NCBI GenBank assembly: GCA_903858115.1
Contig: CAIOHR010000258.1
Span: forward strand, 1 to 52,683
DNA length: 52,683 nt
DNA from: an uncultured Pirellula sp.
GTDB taxonomy: Bacteria > Planctomycetota > Planctomycetia > Pirellulales > Pirellulaceae
Reading direction: 5' to 3'
The notes beneath the pieces are model-generated. The model searched no databases and was not told where the DNA came from. It was given only the letters and a program-made list of their open reading frames with translations. The translations under genes and the position numbers were made by a program. Below, one piece after another: positions 37,457 to 47,134 of this stretch (the stretch's first letter is position 1; the number at the start of each line of letters is the position of its first letter).

Positions 37457-38488
37457 TCAGGTGCCTATGCGACGGGCATAGAGTTTTCTGGCTTCGTCGG
37501 GATCCTCGGTTCCAGTCAGTATTGCGCGCCCATCATGAAAGACGGTCCACTGGATTCCATCCAGTTGAAAACGCATCATGTACGGATTGACGTCAACCGT
37601 ACACTCAGCTCGCAAACGTTGCGCGACCGTCTGTAGATCGAGCGGTTCATTGCGGGAGGTTTGAATCTGAACTGCGTTTCGACCGCACATGGGCTTCGCA
37701 CGCGTTCCTTGCTCACCCGTCAGGAACTCATACCGATGTTGAACACACGCAATGCACCCATCCTCTTGCGTCGTGGCTACGCGTCTCGCGATAGAAAGCT
37801 TTCGTACATCTCCACGCCATAGATCAAACACACGCAGGGAACCATCGATTGCAGAACTGCCGCCGAGGATGAACTTCATCACTTCGAGCGCCTGCCAATT
37901 GGCAATCATCCCGACTGCTGGGCCGAGAACACCAGCGGAATCGCAGGTTTGCATTTGCTCCGCGGGAGGAGCGTCCGGCAACAAACAGCGAAAACACGGG
38001 GTTGCACCTGGAACAATAGAAAGCGCTTGACCTGAGGCACCGACGATGCCAGCATGAAACCATGGAATCGATTGCTTGCATGCAAAGTCGTTGATCAAGA
38101 ACCGCGTTTCAAAGTTGTCGGTCCCATCTACGATACAATCCGCCTTCGAAAACAACTCCTGAATATTCTCGGAATGCAGATCACATACGTGGGTTAACAG
38201 GTTCGCTTCACTATTGATCTCATGCAAATGCTCAGCCAACGCGATGGCTTTGGGCTTTACGGAATGAGCATCCAATTCCGTGTAGAGCGTTTGGCGAGGG
38301 AGATTATCCCATTCGACCCAGTCGCGGTCGACCAATATCAAAGTACCGATTCCCGCGCGACAGAGCCTCTCTGCCGAAGCGGATCCTAATGCGCCGACAC
38401 CGCAAATGGCGACGGTCGCATTAGCAAGTTTCTTTTGACCTGGTTCACCGACGCCAGCAAAAGCAATTTGTCTTCGGTAACGGTTCAC
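37457..38488 (-). CDS. ThiF/MoeB/HesA-family adenylyltransferase
   Basis: A 343-residue E1-like enzyme that adenylates the C-terminus of a small sulphur-carrier protein such as ThiS or MoaD. The ATP site reads GVGALGSASAERLCRAG near residue 31, with LVDRDWVEWDNLPRQTLY, then DGTDNFETRFLINDFA near residue 118 and zinc ligands CFRC and CIAC. After the core, a 70-residue tail (CGRNAVQIQTSRNEPLDLQT) resembles the small domain of some ThiF proteins in deinococci and planctomycetes. It starts with GTG, eight bases after sucD, so it is probably co-transcribed with sucCD. Thiamine, molybdopterin or another sulphur-transfer role cannot be separated here. Confidence 0.85.
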   Translation of the reverse strand: MNRYRRQIAFAGVGEPGQKKLANATVAICGVGALGSASAERLCRAGIGTLILVDRDWVEWDNLPRQTLYTELDAHSVKPKAIALAEHLHEINSEANLLTHVCDLHSENIQELFSKADCIVDGTDNFETRFLINDFACKQSIPWFHAGIVGASGQALSIVPGATPCFRCLLPDAPPAEQMQTCDSAGVLGPAVGMIANWQALEVMKFILGGSSAIDGSLRVFDLWRGDVRKLSIARRVATTQEDGCIACVQHRYEFLTGEQGTRAKPMCGRNAVQIQTSRNEPLDLQTVAQRLRAECTVDVNPYMMRFQLDGIQWTVFHDGRAILTGTEDPDEARKLYARRIGT

Positions 38489-38496
38489 ACCACCAA

Positions 38497-39369
38497 TTAC
38501 TTCTTCAGTGCCTTGGCGACTGCTGCGCCCATATCGGCTGGTGAGTGAGCAACAACGATGCCTGCGGCTTCTAGAGCAGAAACTTTTTCAGCGGCTGTTC
38601 CTTTTCCACCCGTGATGATCGCACCAGCGTGCCCCATACGTTTACCAGGAGGTGCAGTTCTACCTGCAATAAACGCGGCAACGGGTTTCGTCACATGATT
38701 CTTGACATACTCAGCCGCCATCTCTTCCGCATCGCCACCGATTTCACCGATCATGAGGATCACTTCCGTTTGATCATCGTTTTGGAATCTTTCGAAGATA
38801 TCGATGTACGATGTTCCAACGATCGGATCCCCACCCAAACCGACGCAAGTCGATTGACCGAACCCGAGTCCAGACGTTTGCCAAACGGCTTCGTAGGTCA
38901 ACGTTCCGCTGCGTGACATGATCCCGACCTTGCCAGGATTGTGGATATAGCCAGGCATGATACCGATCTTGCATTGGCCAGGAGTGATGACGCCTGGGCA
39001 ATTCGGACCGACCAAAATCGACTTGCTTTTCTTTACGCGTTCGTAGACGTGAACCATATCGATCACCGGTACACCTTCGGTGATAGCGCAAATCACTTCG
39101 ATTCCAGCATCGACCGCTTCTAAGATGGCATCCGCGGTGAATGGGGGTGGAACGAAGATCATGGTTGCATTGGCACCAGTTTGCTTTACCGCTTCTTCGA
39201 CGGTGTCGAACACGGGCAATCCCTCGACCAACTCACCGGATTTGCCAGGGGTCACACCACCGACCATTTTAGTTCCGTACTCTTTGCAACCTTTGGTGTG
39301 AAAGGCGCCTGCCTTGCCAGTGATTCCCTGGCAAATGACTCGCGTATCGCTATTTACAAGAATGCTCAT
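38497..39369 (-). CDS. sucD: succinyl-CoA synthetase, alpha subunit
   Basis: A 290-residue subunit that binds CoA and carries the phospho-histidine of this TCA-cycle enzyme. Motifs are [20 protein letters not shown] near residue 9, VFVPPPF-type loop [35 protein letters not shown] near residue 122, and [11 protein letters not shown] near residue 244 with the catalytic His. It lies 45 bases after sucC in one operon with the thiF-like gene. Confidence 0.97.
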   Translation of the reverse strand: MSILVNSDTRVICQGITGKAGAFHTKGCKEYGTKMVGGVTPGKSGELVEGLPVFDTVEEAVKQTGANATMIFVPPPFTADAILEAVDAGIEVICAITEGVPVIDMVHVYERVKKSKSILVGPNCPGVITPGQCKIGIMPGYIHNPGKVGIMSRSGTLTYEAVWQTSGLGFGQSTCVGLGGDPIVGTSYIDIFERFQNDDQTEVILMIGEIGGDAEEMAAEYVKNHVTKPVAAFIAGRTAPPGKRMGHAGAIITGGKGTAAEKVSALEAAGIVVAHSPADMGAAVAKALKK

Positions 39370-39414
39370 ATTTTTATTGTTTGATAGAAATGAAATGTCG
39401 GAACGCGCAACGAA

Positions 39415-40599
39415 CTACGCGATGGATGCAACAACCTTTTTCGCCGCATCGGTTAAGTCATCTGCGGAAATAATAGCCAGACCGCTTTCGCGAAGCATTT
39501 TCTTTCCTTCGTTCACTTCCGTACCTTCGAGTCGAACCACCAAAGGAACGGAAAAGCCGACTTCTTTGGATGCGTCGATGATCGCTTGAGCGATGGTTGT
39601 GCATCGTGCGATACCGCCGAAGATGTTGACCAGAATCGCCTTGACGTTTGGATCCGAAAGAATGATTCGGAACGCTTCTGTCACTTGCTGTGTATTCGCT
39701 CCACCGCCGACGTCCAAAAAGTTAGCGGGCGCTCCGCCGTGGTGCTTGATGATGTCCATCGTCGCCATCGCGAGTCCGGCTCCGTTCACTAAGCAGCCGA
39801 TGTTTCCTTCGAGCTTGACATAGCTGAGTCCGGTATTCGCAGCGCGGATTTCCGCTGGCTCTTCTTCATTCAGATCGCGCAGTTCCTTGAGGTCTGCGTG
39901 ACGGTACATCGCGTTGTCATCAAAGGTGATCTTCGCATCGAGAGCGATCATCTTGTTGTCTTCGGTGATGACCAATGGATTGATCTCGGCCATCGCGCAA
40001 TCGAGTTCGACGAAGAGACTGCAAAGCTTCTTCATAAAGAAATCTGCGCTCTTGGCTGCGTCACCGGAAATACCGAGCTTCTTGCAAAGCTTTCGAACCT
40101 GAAAACTCTGCAAACCATACGCAGGATCAAAATGCTCGCGCAGGATTTTTTCTGGGGTTTCTTCGGCTACCTTCTCGATTTCGACACCACCTTCACTGCT
40201 CACCATCAACAGTGGAAGTTTTGCAGCTCGATCGACGACGACCGCCAGATAGAGCTCGCGAGCAATCTTGCAGCCTTGTTCGACAAAAACTTGGTTGACC
40301 ACTGCCCCTGAAGCACCTGTTTGGACGGTAACTAAGTGATTACCGATCAAATTCTTGGCCACGGTGGCAGCTTCGTCTCCTGACTTGACAAGTTGAACAC
40401 CGCGTTGGCTCGGCACTTCGGTGACGGTCCCTTTTCCCCGTCCACCAGCGTGCACTTGGGCCTTTACAACAGCGATAGGGCCACCTAGCTTTTCAAATGC
40501 CGCCTTTGCTTCTTCAGGCGTCCTGGCCACAAACCCGGCCAGAACGGGCACCTGGGCCTTTCGAAAGAGTTCCTTGGCTTGATATTCATGGATTTTCAT
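39415..40599 (-). CDS. sucC: succinyl-CoA synthetase, beta subunit
   Basis: A 394-residue ATP-grasp subunit that binds nucleotide and succinate and forms succinate from succinyl-CoA with substrate-level phosphorylation (and the reverse). It opens with [19 protein letters not shown], then [13 protein letters not shown] near residue 44, [20 protein letters not shown], and [20 protein letters not shown] near residue 275, all family marks. It heads sucC-sucD-thiF. The intergenic region upstream contains a palindrome (40651-40684) shared with divergent ftr. Confidence 0.97.
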   Translation of the reverse strand: MKIHEYQAKELFRKAQVPVLAGFVARTPEEAKAAFEKLGGPIAVVKAQVHAGGRGKGTVTEVPSQRGVQLVKSGDEAATVAKNLIGNHLVTVQTGASGAVVNQVFVEQGCKIARELYLAVVVDRAAKLPLLMVSSEGGVEIEKVAEETPEKILREHFDPAYGLQSFQVRKLCKKLGISGDAAKSADFFMKKLCSLFVELDCAMAEINPLVITEDNKMIALDAKITFDDNAMYRHADLKELRDLNEEEPAEIRAANTGLSYVKLEGNIGCLVNGAGLAMATMDIIKHHGGAPANFLDVGGGANTQQVTEAFRIILSDPNVKAILVNIFGGIARCTTIAQAIIDASKEVGFSVPLVVRLEGTEVNEGKKMLRESGLAIISADDLTDAAKKVVASIA

Positions 40600-40650
40600 G
40601 GAGATCCCAGAGCAATCGCGATACGAGTTTACAACAATTGAAAAGCACTA

Positions 40651-40684
40651 ACCGACAATCGGTAAATGATTTAGGATTGTCGGT
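40651..40684. promoter_or_regulatory. nested palindromes between sucC and ftr, candidate operator
   Basis: ACCGACAATC (40651-40660) and GATTGTCGGT (40675-40684) form a perfect 10-bp inverted repeat with a 14-base spacer. The left arm is itself part of a smaller palindrome, ACCGACAATCGGT (40651-40663). The region lies between two divergent genes, where an operator is expected. Confidence 0.5.
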
Positions 40685-40827
40685 GTCTGTCAAGCCGAGA
40701 TAGGCTCAATCTCATTTCTTCATGTTCGTTGAAGACCAAGCCAAGAATCAAATAATGGCTACAATCGAGCGAACTGAATTAGGGACTGCGAGCAGATTCA
40801 TTCCTCATTTTCGCTGAGTCAACATAG

Positions 40828-41772
40828 ATGGAACCGTGGAAATCGAACCCTTTATGGGAAAAGCTGGTCGTCGATACCTACGCCGAAGCGTTCCGCAGCT
40901 TGTACTCGCGGGTTTTGGTTACCGCACGCGACCAGAAGTGGTTAATGGCTGCCTGTACAGCCGCCACCGGCCACGCGAGCAGCACGATCCTTTGTGATTG
41001 CGAGGCTGGCATCGAACGGGTCGTCGATGGAACGAGCCCTGGTCAGGAAACGCCCGATGGTAGAATCGGGGCCTATCTTCAGTTTCATGTACCACGTTTT
41101 CGTAAAGATCGAGTCGAACATCTCGAACGTGTCCTTCTGGCCCGCCTAAGCCAAAACGTGCTCACTTGTCCGACCACTCGCTGCTTCAATGCCCTCGAGA
41201 CAGACCCCTATTTCAAACTTGGTCGCAAAATCGCATTCTTCGGAGATGGCCATCAGACTCGGACCGAACAGTTCGGATGCAAAGGTTGGACGATCCCCAC
41301 CCTCGGCGGTGAGTTCTTTTTGTCCAGACGATTTGGATATGCGGATGGAATCATGGGCGGCAACCTTTGGTTCCTTGGTTATTCCGAAGAATCAGCAATC
41401 CTCGCTGCCGAGAAAGCAGCCGAGGCTGCCGATCAAACTCAAAATGTTATTACGACCTTTCCCGGTGGAGTAGCCGCGAGCGGGAGCAAAGCAGGCAGCA
41501 GTTACAAATTTCTGATCGCCAGCACATTCGCCGAGTACTGCCCAACGCTGAAAGTCAAGCTTGGAGAAAAGTCGCTCGTACCCGAGGGTGTAACCTCGAT
41601 CATGGAGATTATCATCAACGGCTCGACGCTCGAAGACGTTGCTTTGGCCACATACAATTCCATCGCCGCTGCTCTTCAAGTGGACGACTTGCACAGCATC
41701 AGTGCCGGAAACTACGGCGGACGATTAGGGAAATCGTTTATCTACTTGCACCCCGACAAGCACAAGTCTTGA
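40828..41772 (+). CDS. ftr: formylmethanofuran:tetrahydromethanopterin formyltransferase
   Basis: A 314-residue Ftr (FhcD), which transfers a formyl group between methanofuran and tetrahydromethanopterin in archaeal methanogenesis and in bacterial C1 oxidation. Segments matching the family are DTYAEAFRSLYSRVLVTA near residue 16, CEAGIE, PGQETPDGR near residue 71, IAFFGDGHQ near 133, TTFPGGVAASGSKAGSSYKF near 210, and the C-terminal SISAGNYGGRLGKSF near 290. Bacterial Ftr normally works with FhcA, FhcB and FhcC, none of which is here, although planctomycetes often scatter these genes. It is first in a rightward run of five genes. The start at 40828 has a weak ribosome-binding site. Confidence 0.92.
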   Translation: MEPWKSNPLWEKLVVDTYAEAFRSLYSRVLVTARDQKWLMAACTAATGHASSTILCDCEAGIERVVDGTSPGQETPDGRIGAYLQFHVPRFRKDRVEHLERVLLARLSQNVLTCPTTRCFNALETDPYFKLGRKIAFFGDGHQTRTEQFGCKGWTIPTLGGEFFLSRRFGYADGIMGGNLWFLGYSEESAILAAEKAAEAADQTQNVITTFPGGVAASGSKAGSSYKFLIASTFAEYCPTLKVKLGEKSLVPEGVTSIMEIIINGSTLEDVALATYNSIAAALQVDDLHSISAGNYGGRLGKSFIYLHPDKHKS

Positions 41773-41782
41773 GAACGAATCT

Positions 41783-42622
41783 ATGGCAATAGATACTACT
41801 TGTCCAAGTTGCTCCCGTGCACTGAGTGTGGACGATTCCTTCGCGGGCCGCCAAGCGCGTTGCCCAATGTGCAAACACGTCTACACAGTAACAATTCAAG
41901 ATTCCACAACAATTCAAGATTCCACGTCACGACAAGAATTCCCTGCGAGCTCCCATTCCCCGAACCTATCCTCGCTGAGACCGCTTGACGACTCTTGGGA
42001 CAAATTTGACCCGCGTCAAGAAATGGCCCCACATCCTGGACTGCAACCAGCCGTTAGCAACGATAGTCCAGTCAAAGAGCCATTGCCCGACAACACCGAG
42101 AGGCTCTTCTACATTCGGGTGCCCGATGGCCAAGTCTATGGGCCATCCAATGCTTCGACACTCAAGGAATGGGCATCTCAAGGGCGGTTGAATCACACCT
42201 GCGATGTTCGTCCTTCAAACACAGATATCTGGATCTCCTATTCCGCGTGGCTGATTCAACAGAACGAGCGAGTTGCCACCCCAACTTCCAATACAGCAAC
42301 TCGCAATATCTACGGCGACAACTTTGGCGGAGTCGCCACGCCGATGAACCAGACACCGGTCAAACCTTCAGGACTCGGGGTATTGATCTGTTGTTTGGGC
42401 GTTGCGAGTTGGTTCCTATGTATTTCCTTCATCGGAGCACCCATTTGCGCAGTAGCCACGATCATCATGGCTATGGCAGAACTCAAGAAAATCAACGAGG
42501 GACGATCGCCTCGAGAAGAAAGAATTTTGGTTCATATCGGTTTATGGCTTTCCGTTGCGAATCTTGTGATTAGCTTTGGATTGATGATGTTATTCTTTCT
42601 GCTAGTCGCAATCTCTCCTTAG
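41783..42622 (+). CDS. zinc-ribbon, GYF-domain membrane protein
   Basis: A 279-residue protein: an N-terminal zinc ribbon (CPSCSRAL near residue 8 and CPMCKHVY near residue 31), a linker with an 18-bp duplicated segment (41891-41926, TIQDST twice), a GYF-like domain (FYIRVPDGQVYGPSNASTLK near residue 109), and two hydrophobic segments near residues 195-225 and 250-277 that look like a DUF4190 membrane module. This arrangement is frequent in planctomycetes, without known role. It starts ten bases after ftr. Confidence 0.8.
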   Translation: MAIDTTCPSCSRALSVDDSFAGRQARCPMCKHVYTVTIQDSTTIQDSTSRQEFPASSHSPNLSSLRPLDDSWDKFDPRQEMAPHPGLQPAVSNDSPVKEPLPDNTERLFYIRVPDGQVYGPSNASTLKEWASQGRLNHTCDVRPSNTDIWISYSAWLIQQNERVATPTSNTATRNIYGDNFGGVATPMNQTPVKPSGLGVLICCLGVASWFLCISFIGAPICAVATIIMAMAELKKINEGRSPREERILVHIGLWLSVANLVISFGLMMLFFLLVAISP

Positions 42623-42685
42623 GTTATCTTTACATTTGGTTTCTGTACGCCTGCTCGGTACTCCTTTGACTTCTAGGAATTTGCT

Positions 42686-43033
42686 GTGAAGCTAATCATT
42701 GCGATCGTTCAACCCACGCGACTTGAGGAAGTCAAGGAAGCCCTCACCGAGGTCGAGGTGTTTCGACTGACGGTTTTGGATTGCTTAGGTTTCGGTAGAC
42801 AAAAAGGGCAAAAGTCTGCGTTCCGAGGCCAGGACATGTCCATCAACTTGCTCCGAAAAGTGCAACTTCAGATTGCGGTGAATGACGAGTTCGTGGAGCC
42901 AACGATCAACGCGATCATGAAAGGGGCACGCACCGGTGAAAAAGGGCAAATCGGTGACGGCAAGATTTTCGTTCTACCGATGGAAGACTGCGTTCGCATT
43001 CGGACCGGCGAACGTGGACCGGAAGCCATCTAG
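42686..43033 (+). CDS. non-canonical P-II family signalling protein
   Basis: A 115-residue P-II-like protein. The family core is present: GFGRQKG near residues 35-41, MKGARTGEKGQIGDGKIFVL near residue 78, and RIRTGERGPEAI at the end. In an ungapped alignment with E. coli GlnB, the T-loop tyrosines 46 and 51 are Phe46 and Met51, so it cannot be uridylylated at Tyr51. It probably senses ATP/ADP and 2-oxoglutarate by the conserved core, but the signalling output differs. The start is GTG with AGGA seven bases upstream. Its stop directly abuts the next ATG, so it is co-translated with the ABC ATPase; no glnA or amtB is adjacent. Confidence 0.9.
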   Translation: MKLIIAIVQPTRLEEVKEALTEVEVFRLTVLDCLGFGRQKGQKSAFRGQDMSINLLRKVQLQIAVNDEFVEPTINAIMKGARTGEKGQIGDGKIFVLPMEDCVRIRTGERGPEAI

Positions 43034-43768
43034 ATGCCGCCGTTGATTCAAATCCGTAATGTTTCCAAGATCTATCAGCTCGACGAAGTAGAGGTTCGGG
43101 CCTTAGACGGAATCGATTTGATGATGAATCGTGGAGAATTCTCGGCGTTGATCGGACCGAGCGGGTCAGGCAAATCCACGTTGATGAACACGCTCGGATG
43201 TTTAGATCGACCTACTTCGGGGAGCTATCTTCTCGATGGTGCCGAAGTCGTCAACATGACTCGCGACGAGAGAGCGCGCATTCGAAATAAGCAAATTGGG
43301 TTCGTTTTTCAGAACTTCAATCTACTAGCCCGAACATCCGCTCTAGAGAATGTCGAATTGCCGATGCTCTATGGAGCATCCATGACGACTCGGCAACGAC
43401 ATGATCGCGCCAAGTCACTCTTGTCGCTAGTTGGGCTCGCCGATCGGTTAGACCACCATCCTGGCCAGCTTTCGGGCGGGCAACAACAGCGAGTGGCCAT
43501 CGCTCGAGCCCTCGCTACGCAACCTTCGATCCTTATGGGGGACGAACCGACTGGAAACTTGGATTCCCGAACCAGTCGGGAGGTCATTGATTTGTTCCGT
43601 CGTTTGAATGCAGATCAGAACTTGACCGTCATTCTCGTAACGCACGATTTGGCGGTTGCAAAGAATGCTCGACGCAATATTGTATTGCGAGATGGAAAGA
43701 TCATTGCTGATACGAGCGATCATGCTGCCGCCGAAATTGCCCTCAAGCAATCCCAGGAATTGGCATAG
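43034..43768 (+). CDS. LolD/MacB-type ABC transporter ATPase
   Basis: A 244-residue ATPase with Walker [17 protein letters not shown]-loop [20 protein letters not shown], signature [15 protein letters not shown], Walker [17 protein letters not shown] and H-loop [20 protein letters not shown]. The PTGNLD form is typical of LolD/MacB/FtsE-type ATPases that drive lipoprotein release or efflux without moving solute through the membrane part. No matching permease gene is adjacent. It begins immediately after the P-II stop, so the two are probably made together. Function is inferred from family only. Confidence 0.92.
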   Translation: MPPLIQIRNVSKIYQLDEVEVRALDGIDLMMNRGEFSALIGPSGSGKSTLMNTLGCLDRPTSGSYLLDGAEVVNMTRDERARIRNKQIGFVFQNFNLLARTSALENVELPMLYGASMTTRQRHDRAKSLLSLVGLADRLDHHPGQLSGGQQQRVAIARALATQPSILMGDEPTGNLDSRTSREVIDLFRRLNADQNLTVILVTHDLAVAKNARRNIVLRDGKIIADTSDHAAAEIALKQSQELA

Positions 43769-43824
43769 CTCGCATCGCGACTCTTTCCGACATTTGTTTG
43801 CCGTCTTCTGTTGGAATAGGATTC

Positions 43825-44538
43825 ATGATGATAAAGGATGTTGCCGTCATTCTTGCAGCCGCAGGAAAGAGCAGTCGATTTCGAGATCCGTTCTCGAAAA
43901 AGGTCTTCACCCTTTGTTCTGGAAAACCTGTTTGGCAGCACAGTGCACAATTGTTCTCCGATCATCCACGAGTCGGGCAGATCATTATGGCGATCGCCCC
44001 TGAGGATCGAGAAACGGTCCAAGAGAAATTCTCGGGAAACTTGACCATGCTCGGTGTAGAAATCGTCCTCGGCGGCTCGGAACGCTTCGAAAGCATTCGT
44101 AACGCTTTGGAGCGAGTGAAGCCGGGCCTTTCCCTGATTGCAGTCCACGACGCCGCTCGCCCTTGTTTGACCAAGAGTGCATTTGAGGCCGTGTTGGCCG
44201 TGGCAGATCGCAAGGGTGCGGCGGTATTGGGTTCTCCCATTCGTGCCACCGTAAAACGCTGCGACTCCTCAGACAAGGTAACAGCAACGGTTGCTCGCGA
44301 TGGACTGTGGCAAGCTCAAACGCCACAAGTGTTTCGCGCCGACATTCTCAAGTCCGCATACGCAAAACTAAAAGGTGCACCGACGGACGACTCGCAAGTC
44401 GTCGAAGAAGCGGGAACATCGGTTTATTGTGTGGAGGGTCCCGAGACCAACATCAAGATCACGACCAAAGAAGACCTGAAAGTCGCCGAGTCGTTCCTGC
44501 GAGTTCCTCAGCGTACCAAAGACAATCCATTCTTTTAG
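43825..44538 (+). CDS. ispD: 2-C-methyl-D-erythritol 4-phosphate cytidylyltransferase
   Basis: A 237-residue IspD, third enzyme of the MEP isoprenoid pathway, making CDP-methylerythritol. Motifs are VILAAAGKSSRFRDPFSKKV near residue 7 (CTP-binding Gly/Lys/Arg loop), VHDAARPCLTKSAFEAVLA near residue 105 and GLWQAQTPQVFRADILKSAY near residue 157, followed by TDDSQVVEEAGTSVYCVEG. I start at ATG 43825; the second ATG at 43828 has better spacing to the AGGA and may be the true start. The frame extends to a TTG at 43798. It is convergent with the DUF2306-like gene. Confidence 0.92.
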   Translation: MMIKDVAVILAAAGKSSRFRDPFSKKVFTLCSGKPVWQHSAQLFSDHPRVGQIIMAIAPEDRETVQEKFSGNLTMLGVEIVLGGSERFESIRNALERVKPGLSLIAVHDAARPCLTKSAFEAVLAVADRKGAAVLGSPIRATVKRCDSSDKVTATVARDGLWQAQTPQVFRADILKSAYAKLKGAPTDDSQVVEEAGTSVYCVEGPETNIKITTKEDLKVAESFLRVPQRTKDNPFF

Positions 44539-44564
44539 CTGCATCGTTCTCCGAACAATCGCGA

Positions 44565-45206
44565 TTACTTTGCATGACGACATAAATGCCAATGTCGTTC
44601 AATCAATTCGAAAACTAGAAGTGGCACGACCCAACTACTCCAAGCAGCCACTCGATAGGAAGCTTCCGCATCCCAGTGCATGAACTCTGTCGCTCCTCCA
44701 ATGATTCGTAGTAGTATTGCAGAACAGAGCAAAATAGAACATCGTAGCATCCATCGAGCGTGGTCGTCGTATCGACGCACCAACGCCGTTCGCCAACCTT
44801 GCAAAGCGCACCAAGTTGTGGCTATCGCCAGCGATAGAAATCCAAACCCGGCGATCCATCCTGCATATGAATGCCATGCCATGATCGTTCCGCTTGGGGA
44901 AAGCACCAACAGGATCAACAGCAATTGCAATCGACCGAGCCCACGATGCAGCTTTGCAGTTCGCCTCGACCATGGCGTCAACTGCACGGTACCGATAGCC
45001 ATGCAAATCGGGCCAACAACGATGTGCCCATAGAAGGCTAATCGATAAAGGCCGACGAAAGTCTGCGCCCTACCATCGAGGAACCCTTGTTCAAAGTTGG
45101 GCGGAAAGTACAGCGAGTAATTGCCAACGATAGCAATCGAAACCTTGATGAGTAGCAATACTCCGAGGAGGACTAGGAGTCGTAACGCTAAGTTTTGCGA
45201 TGACAT
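44565..45206 (-). CDS. DUF2306-like multi-pass membrane protein
   Basis: A 213-residue protein with about six hydrophobic segments. Conserved-looking residues include AKLHRGLGRLQLLLIL near residue 87, SGTIMAWHSYAGWIAGFGFL, RRYDDHARWMLRCS near residue 145 and FMHWDAEASYR; this order of HRxxGR, H and DHxxWM matches DUF2306 membrane proteins as I know them. Function unknown. The ATG at 45206 overlaps the stop of the upstream glycosyltransferase (TAATG), so the two are translationally coupled. Confidence 0.75.
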   Translation of the reverse strand: MSSQNLALRLLVLLGVLLLIKVSIAIVGNYSLYFPPNFEQGFLDGRAQTFVGLYRLAFYGHIVVGPICMAIGTVQLTPWSRRTAKLHRGLGRLQLLLILLVLSPSGTIMAWHSYAGWIAGFGFLSLAIATTWCALQGWRTALVRRYDDHARWMLRCSILLCSAILLRIIGGATEFMHWDAEASYRVAAWSSWVVPLLVFELIERHWHLCRHAK

Positions 45207-47134
45207 TAATCTGCTTGATCGATCCAATATCCAACGATTACCGGTGTAATAAACACGTCAGGCGGCACGGATTGTAACTCGCGAAGAGAAGTTTGATTCG
45301 ACGCCTGATTTGTTCCGTCCGAAAGTGTACTGTACTTGACTGCCCAAGGTTCCGCAGCAAAGAGCCCTCGCGATACGATCAAGATTTCTCTGCGACTGGC
45401 AGCGTTGGAATCGGGCTCTTGGGATTGCACATATTGAAAGTTTGAACCAACCGTTGCTTTCCTTCGAGACTGAATTGCTCGCTGCACAATCTCAGGCGTA
45501 GCGGGTTGCACAAGATCGATTAACCAAAATCGGCCATGCCCTGAAAGGAGACCGTACACTCGCAACTCCTGTTTTGAGCCATCGCCTTGACGTTGGCGTT
45601 CCATCCAGGATCGAATGGTAAAGAGATCCTGACCATAGTCGAAATTGCTGTCGTTTAGGACCATCGGTACACGATGCGAACCGCCAACGATCGGATTGGC
45701 ATAGGAGAAAGCAAATGGAAAGACGATCGAAAACTCGATCGTAGCGATTAGTGAAAGCCCGTAGGCGAGACTGTCTTGCAAACAGAAATTCGCCTTTTTC
45801 AATACAGGGATCGCAACCATGGGAATCGTCCCCGCGACTAAGAAGTAGATCAATGGCAAGGCTGGTGTGAGATATCGAATGTTCCAAACCAAATTGCATT
45901 GGGTTGTCATAAATCCAGCAAAGCCGATGAGGTAGAGCAAACAAAAATCAATGCTAGCGTCACGCAATGGATGGCTCACTTCCCTGCGGCGAAACAATGT
46001 AGCGAACATTGCTAGGACCGCAGTTGCAATGCCAATCCAGACAGCTATCTGTTCCTTGACAAAGTAACCCGCGAGGTGAAACCAATGAATCTCGCCTGGG
46101 ATGCGTTCTCCCATCCAATAGGCACCACGAGGATAATCCATATCCGCCATCTGTTGGTCGACTCCTTCTAAAAAAACCTTGGGGAACGGGGAGGGAACAC
46201 GAGCAATGCAGTTTCGTAAAGAGTTCGAATCACCCTGGTTCTTACGATCGATGTTTAGTTCGCTGAACGATCGGCTGATGAAATCGTGTTTGCCAATCGC
46301 AACACCGACACGGTCGAAACAATAGAGAGCGTTAAGTGTGATACAGGCGATTGCTCCATGCAATGCCCAACGCCCTACAACCGTTATCCACCAAGTTACT
46401 TTTGTCTCTGTCGCCCCTGCGGTTTTCGCTCTTCGAGGCGAACAAAAATAGAAAATAGGAATGAACATCAGGTAGAGCGGTCCAAAGGTGAATTTCGTTC
46501 CGATCGCGATTCCCCAAGCGATACCCGATAATAGAAATCGCGAAACGGTTTGCGATTTCCAAAGCTGTATAGTCGTGACCAGGATAAAACACATAGCAAT
46601 CGCAGCGGGTGCGTCGGCCGACACGATCCAGCCATGCCCCAACAGAAGCGGCGAAGTACACCAAAAGATTTGACATAACAATTGACGCGATGGTAGCAGT
46701 GTCGCGCTGACGAGGAACAGCAGCCAGGACCCAAGCAGCATCATCGGAATCCGAGCATAGCGAGCCCATATCAAGAAACTCATATAGGAATCGCGGTTGA
46801 GCTCGATGACGGAATCCCCTATTCCGAATTCCGGCCGCGAACTATTGCCGTATTGCGAGGATGCGATAATCGGTGGCAATTTCAATTCGCTCGTGAATAA
46901 CATCGCGATCGCAGTGATCCACTTGTTCGTGGGTGGATTGACACGGAAGATACCGGCGTCGCTATGATACGCTAGAATCACACCACTCGCAAAATGCGCA
47001 GGCTCATCAAAGAGAGGGGCACTACGCGACGCCGAGTACCACAACGAAACAACCATGCTCCAATTAGCTACGGCGATCACGCACCAATGCCATCGTCTCA
47101 TTTTTACAGGCAGCGAAGATGACGATTCAATCAT
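45206..47134 (-). CDS. GT39-like membrane glycosyltransferase
   Basis: A 642-residue integral membrane protein with about eleven hydrophobic segments. The first large loop carries PLFDEPAHFASG near residue 40, the acidic motif of ArnT/PMT (GT39/GT-C) glycosyltransferases that use lipid-linked sugars. A later loop has NDSNFDYGQDL near residue 487, also seen in long planctomycete members. It would transfer a sugar to a protein or lipid on the outer face of the inner membrane. It heads a two-gene operon with the DUF2306-like gene and starts head-to-head with the second GT39-like gene. Confidence 0.8.
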   Translation of the reverse strand: MIESSSSLPVKMRRWHWCVIAVANWSMVVSLWYSASRSAPLFDEPAHFASGVILAYHSDAGIFRVNPPTNKWITAIAMLFTSELKLPPIIASSQYGNSSRPEFGIGDSVIELNRDSYMSFLIWARYARIPMMLLGSWLLFLVSATLLPSRQLLCQIFWCTSPLLLGHGWIVSADAPAAIAMCFILVTTIQLWKSQTVSRFLLSGIAWGIAIGTKFTFGPLYLMFIPIFYFCSPRRAKTAGATETKVTWWITVVGRWALHGAIACITLNALYCFDRVGVAIGKHDFISRSFSELNIDRKNQGDSNSLRNCIARVPSPFPKVFLEGVDQQMADMDYPRGAYWMGERIPGEIHWFHLAGYFVKEQIAVWIGIATAVLAMFATLFRRREVSHPLRDASIDFCLLYLIGFAGFMTTQCNLVWNIRYLTPALPLIYFLVAGTIPMVAIPVLKKANFCLQDSLAYGLSLIATIEFSIVFPFAFSYANPIVGGSHRVPMVLNDSNFDYGQDLFTIRSWMERQRQGDGSKQELRVYGLLSGHGRFWLIDLVQPATPEIVQRAIQSRRKATVGSNFQYVQSQEPDSNAASRREILIVSRGLFAAEPWAVKYSTLSDGTNQASNQTSLRELQSVPPDVFITPVIVGYWIDQAD

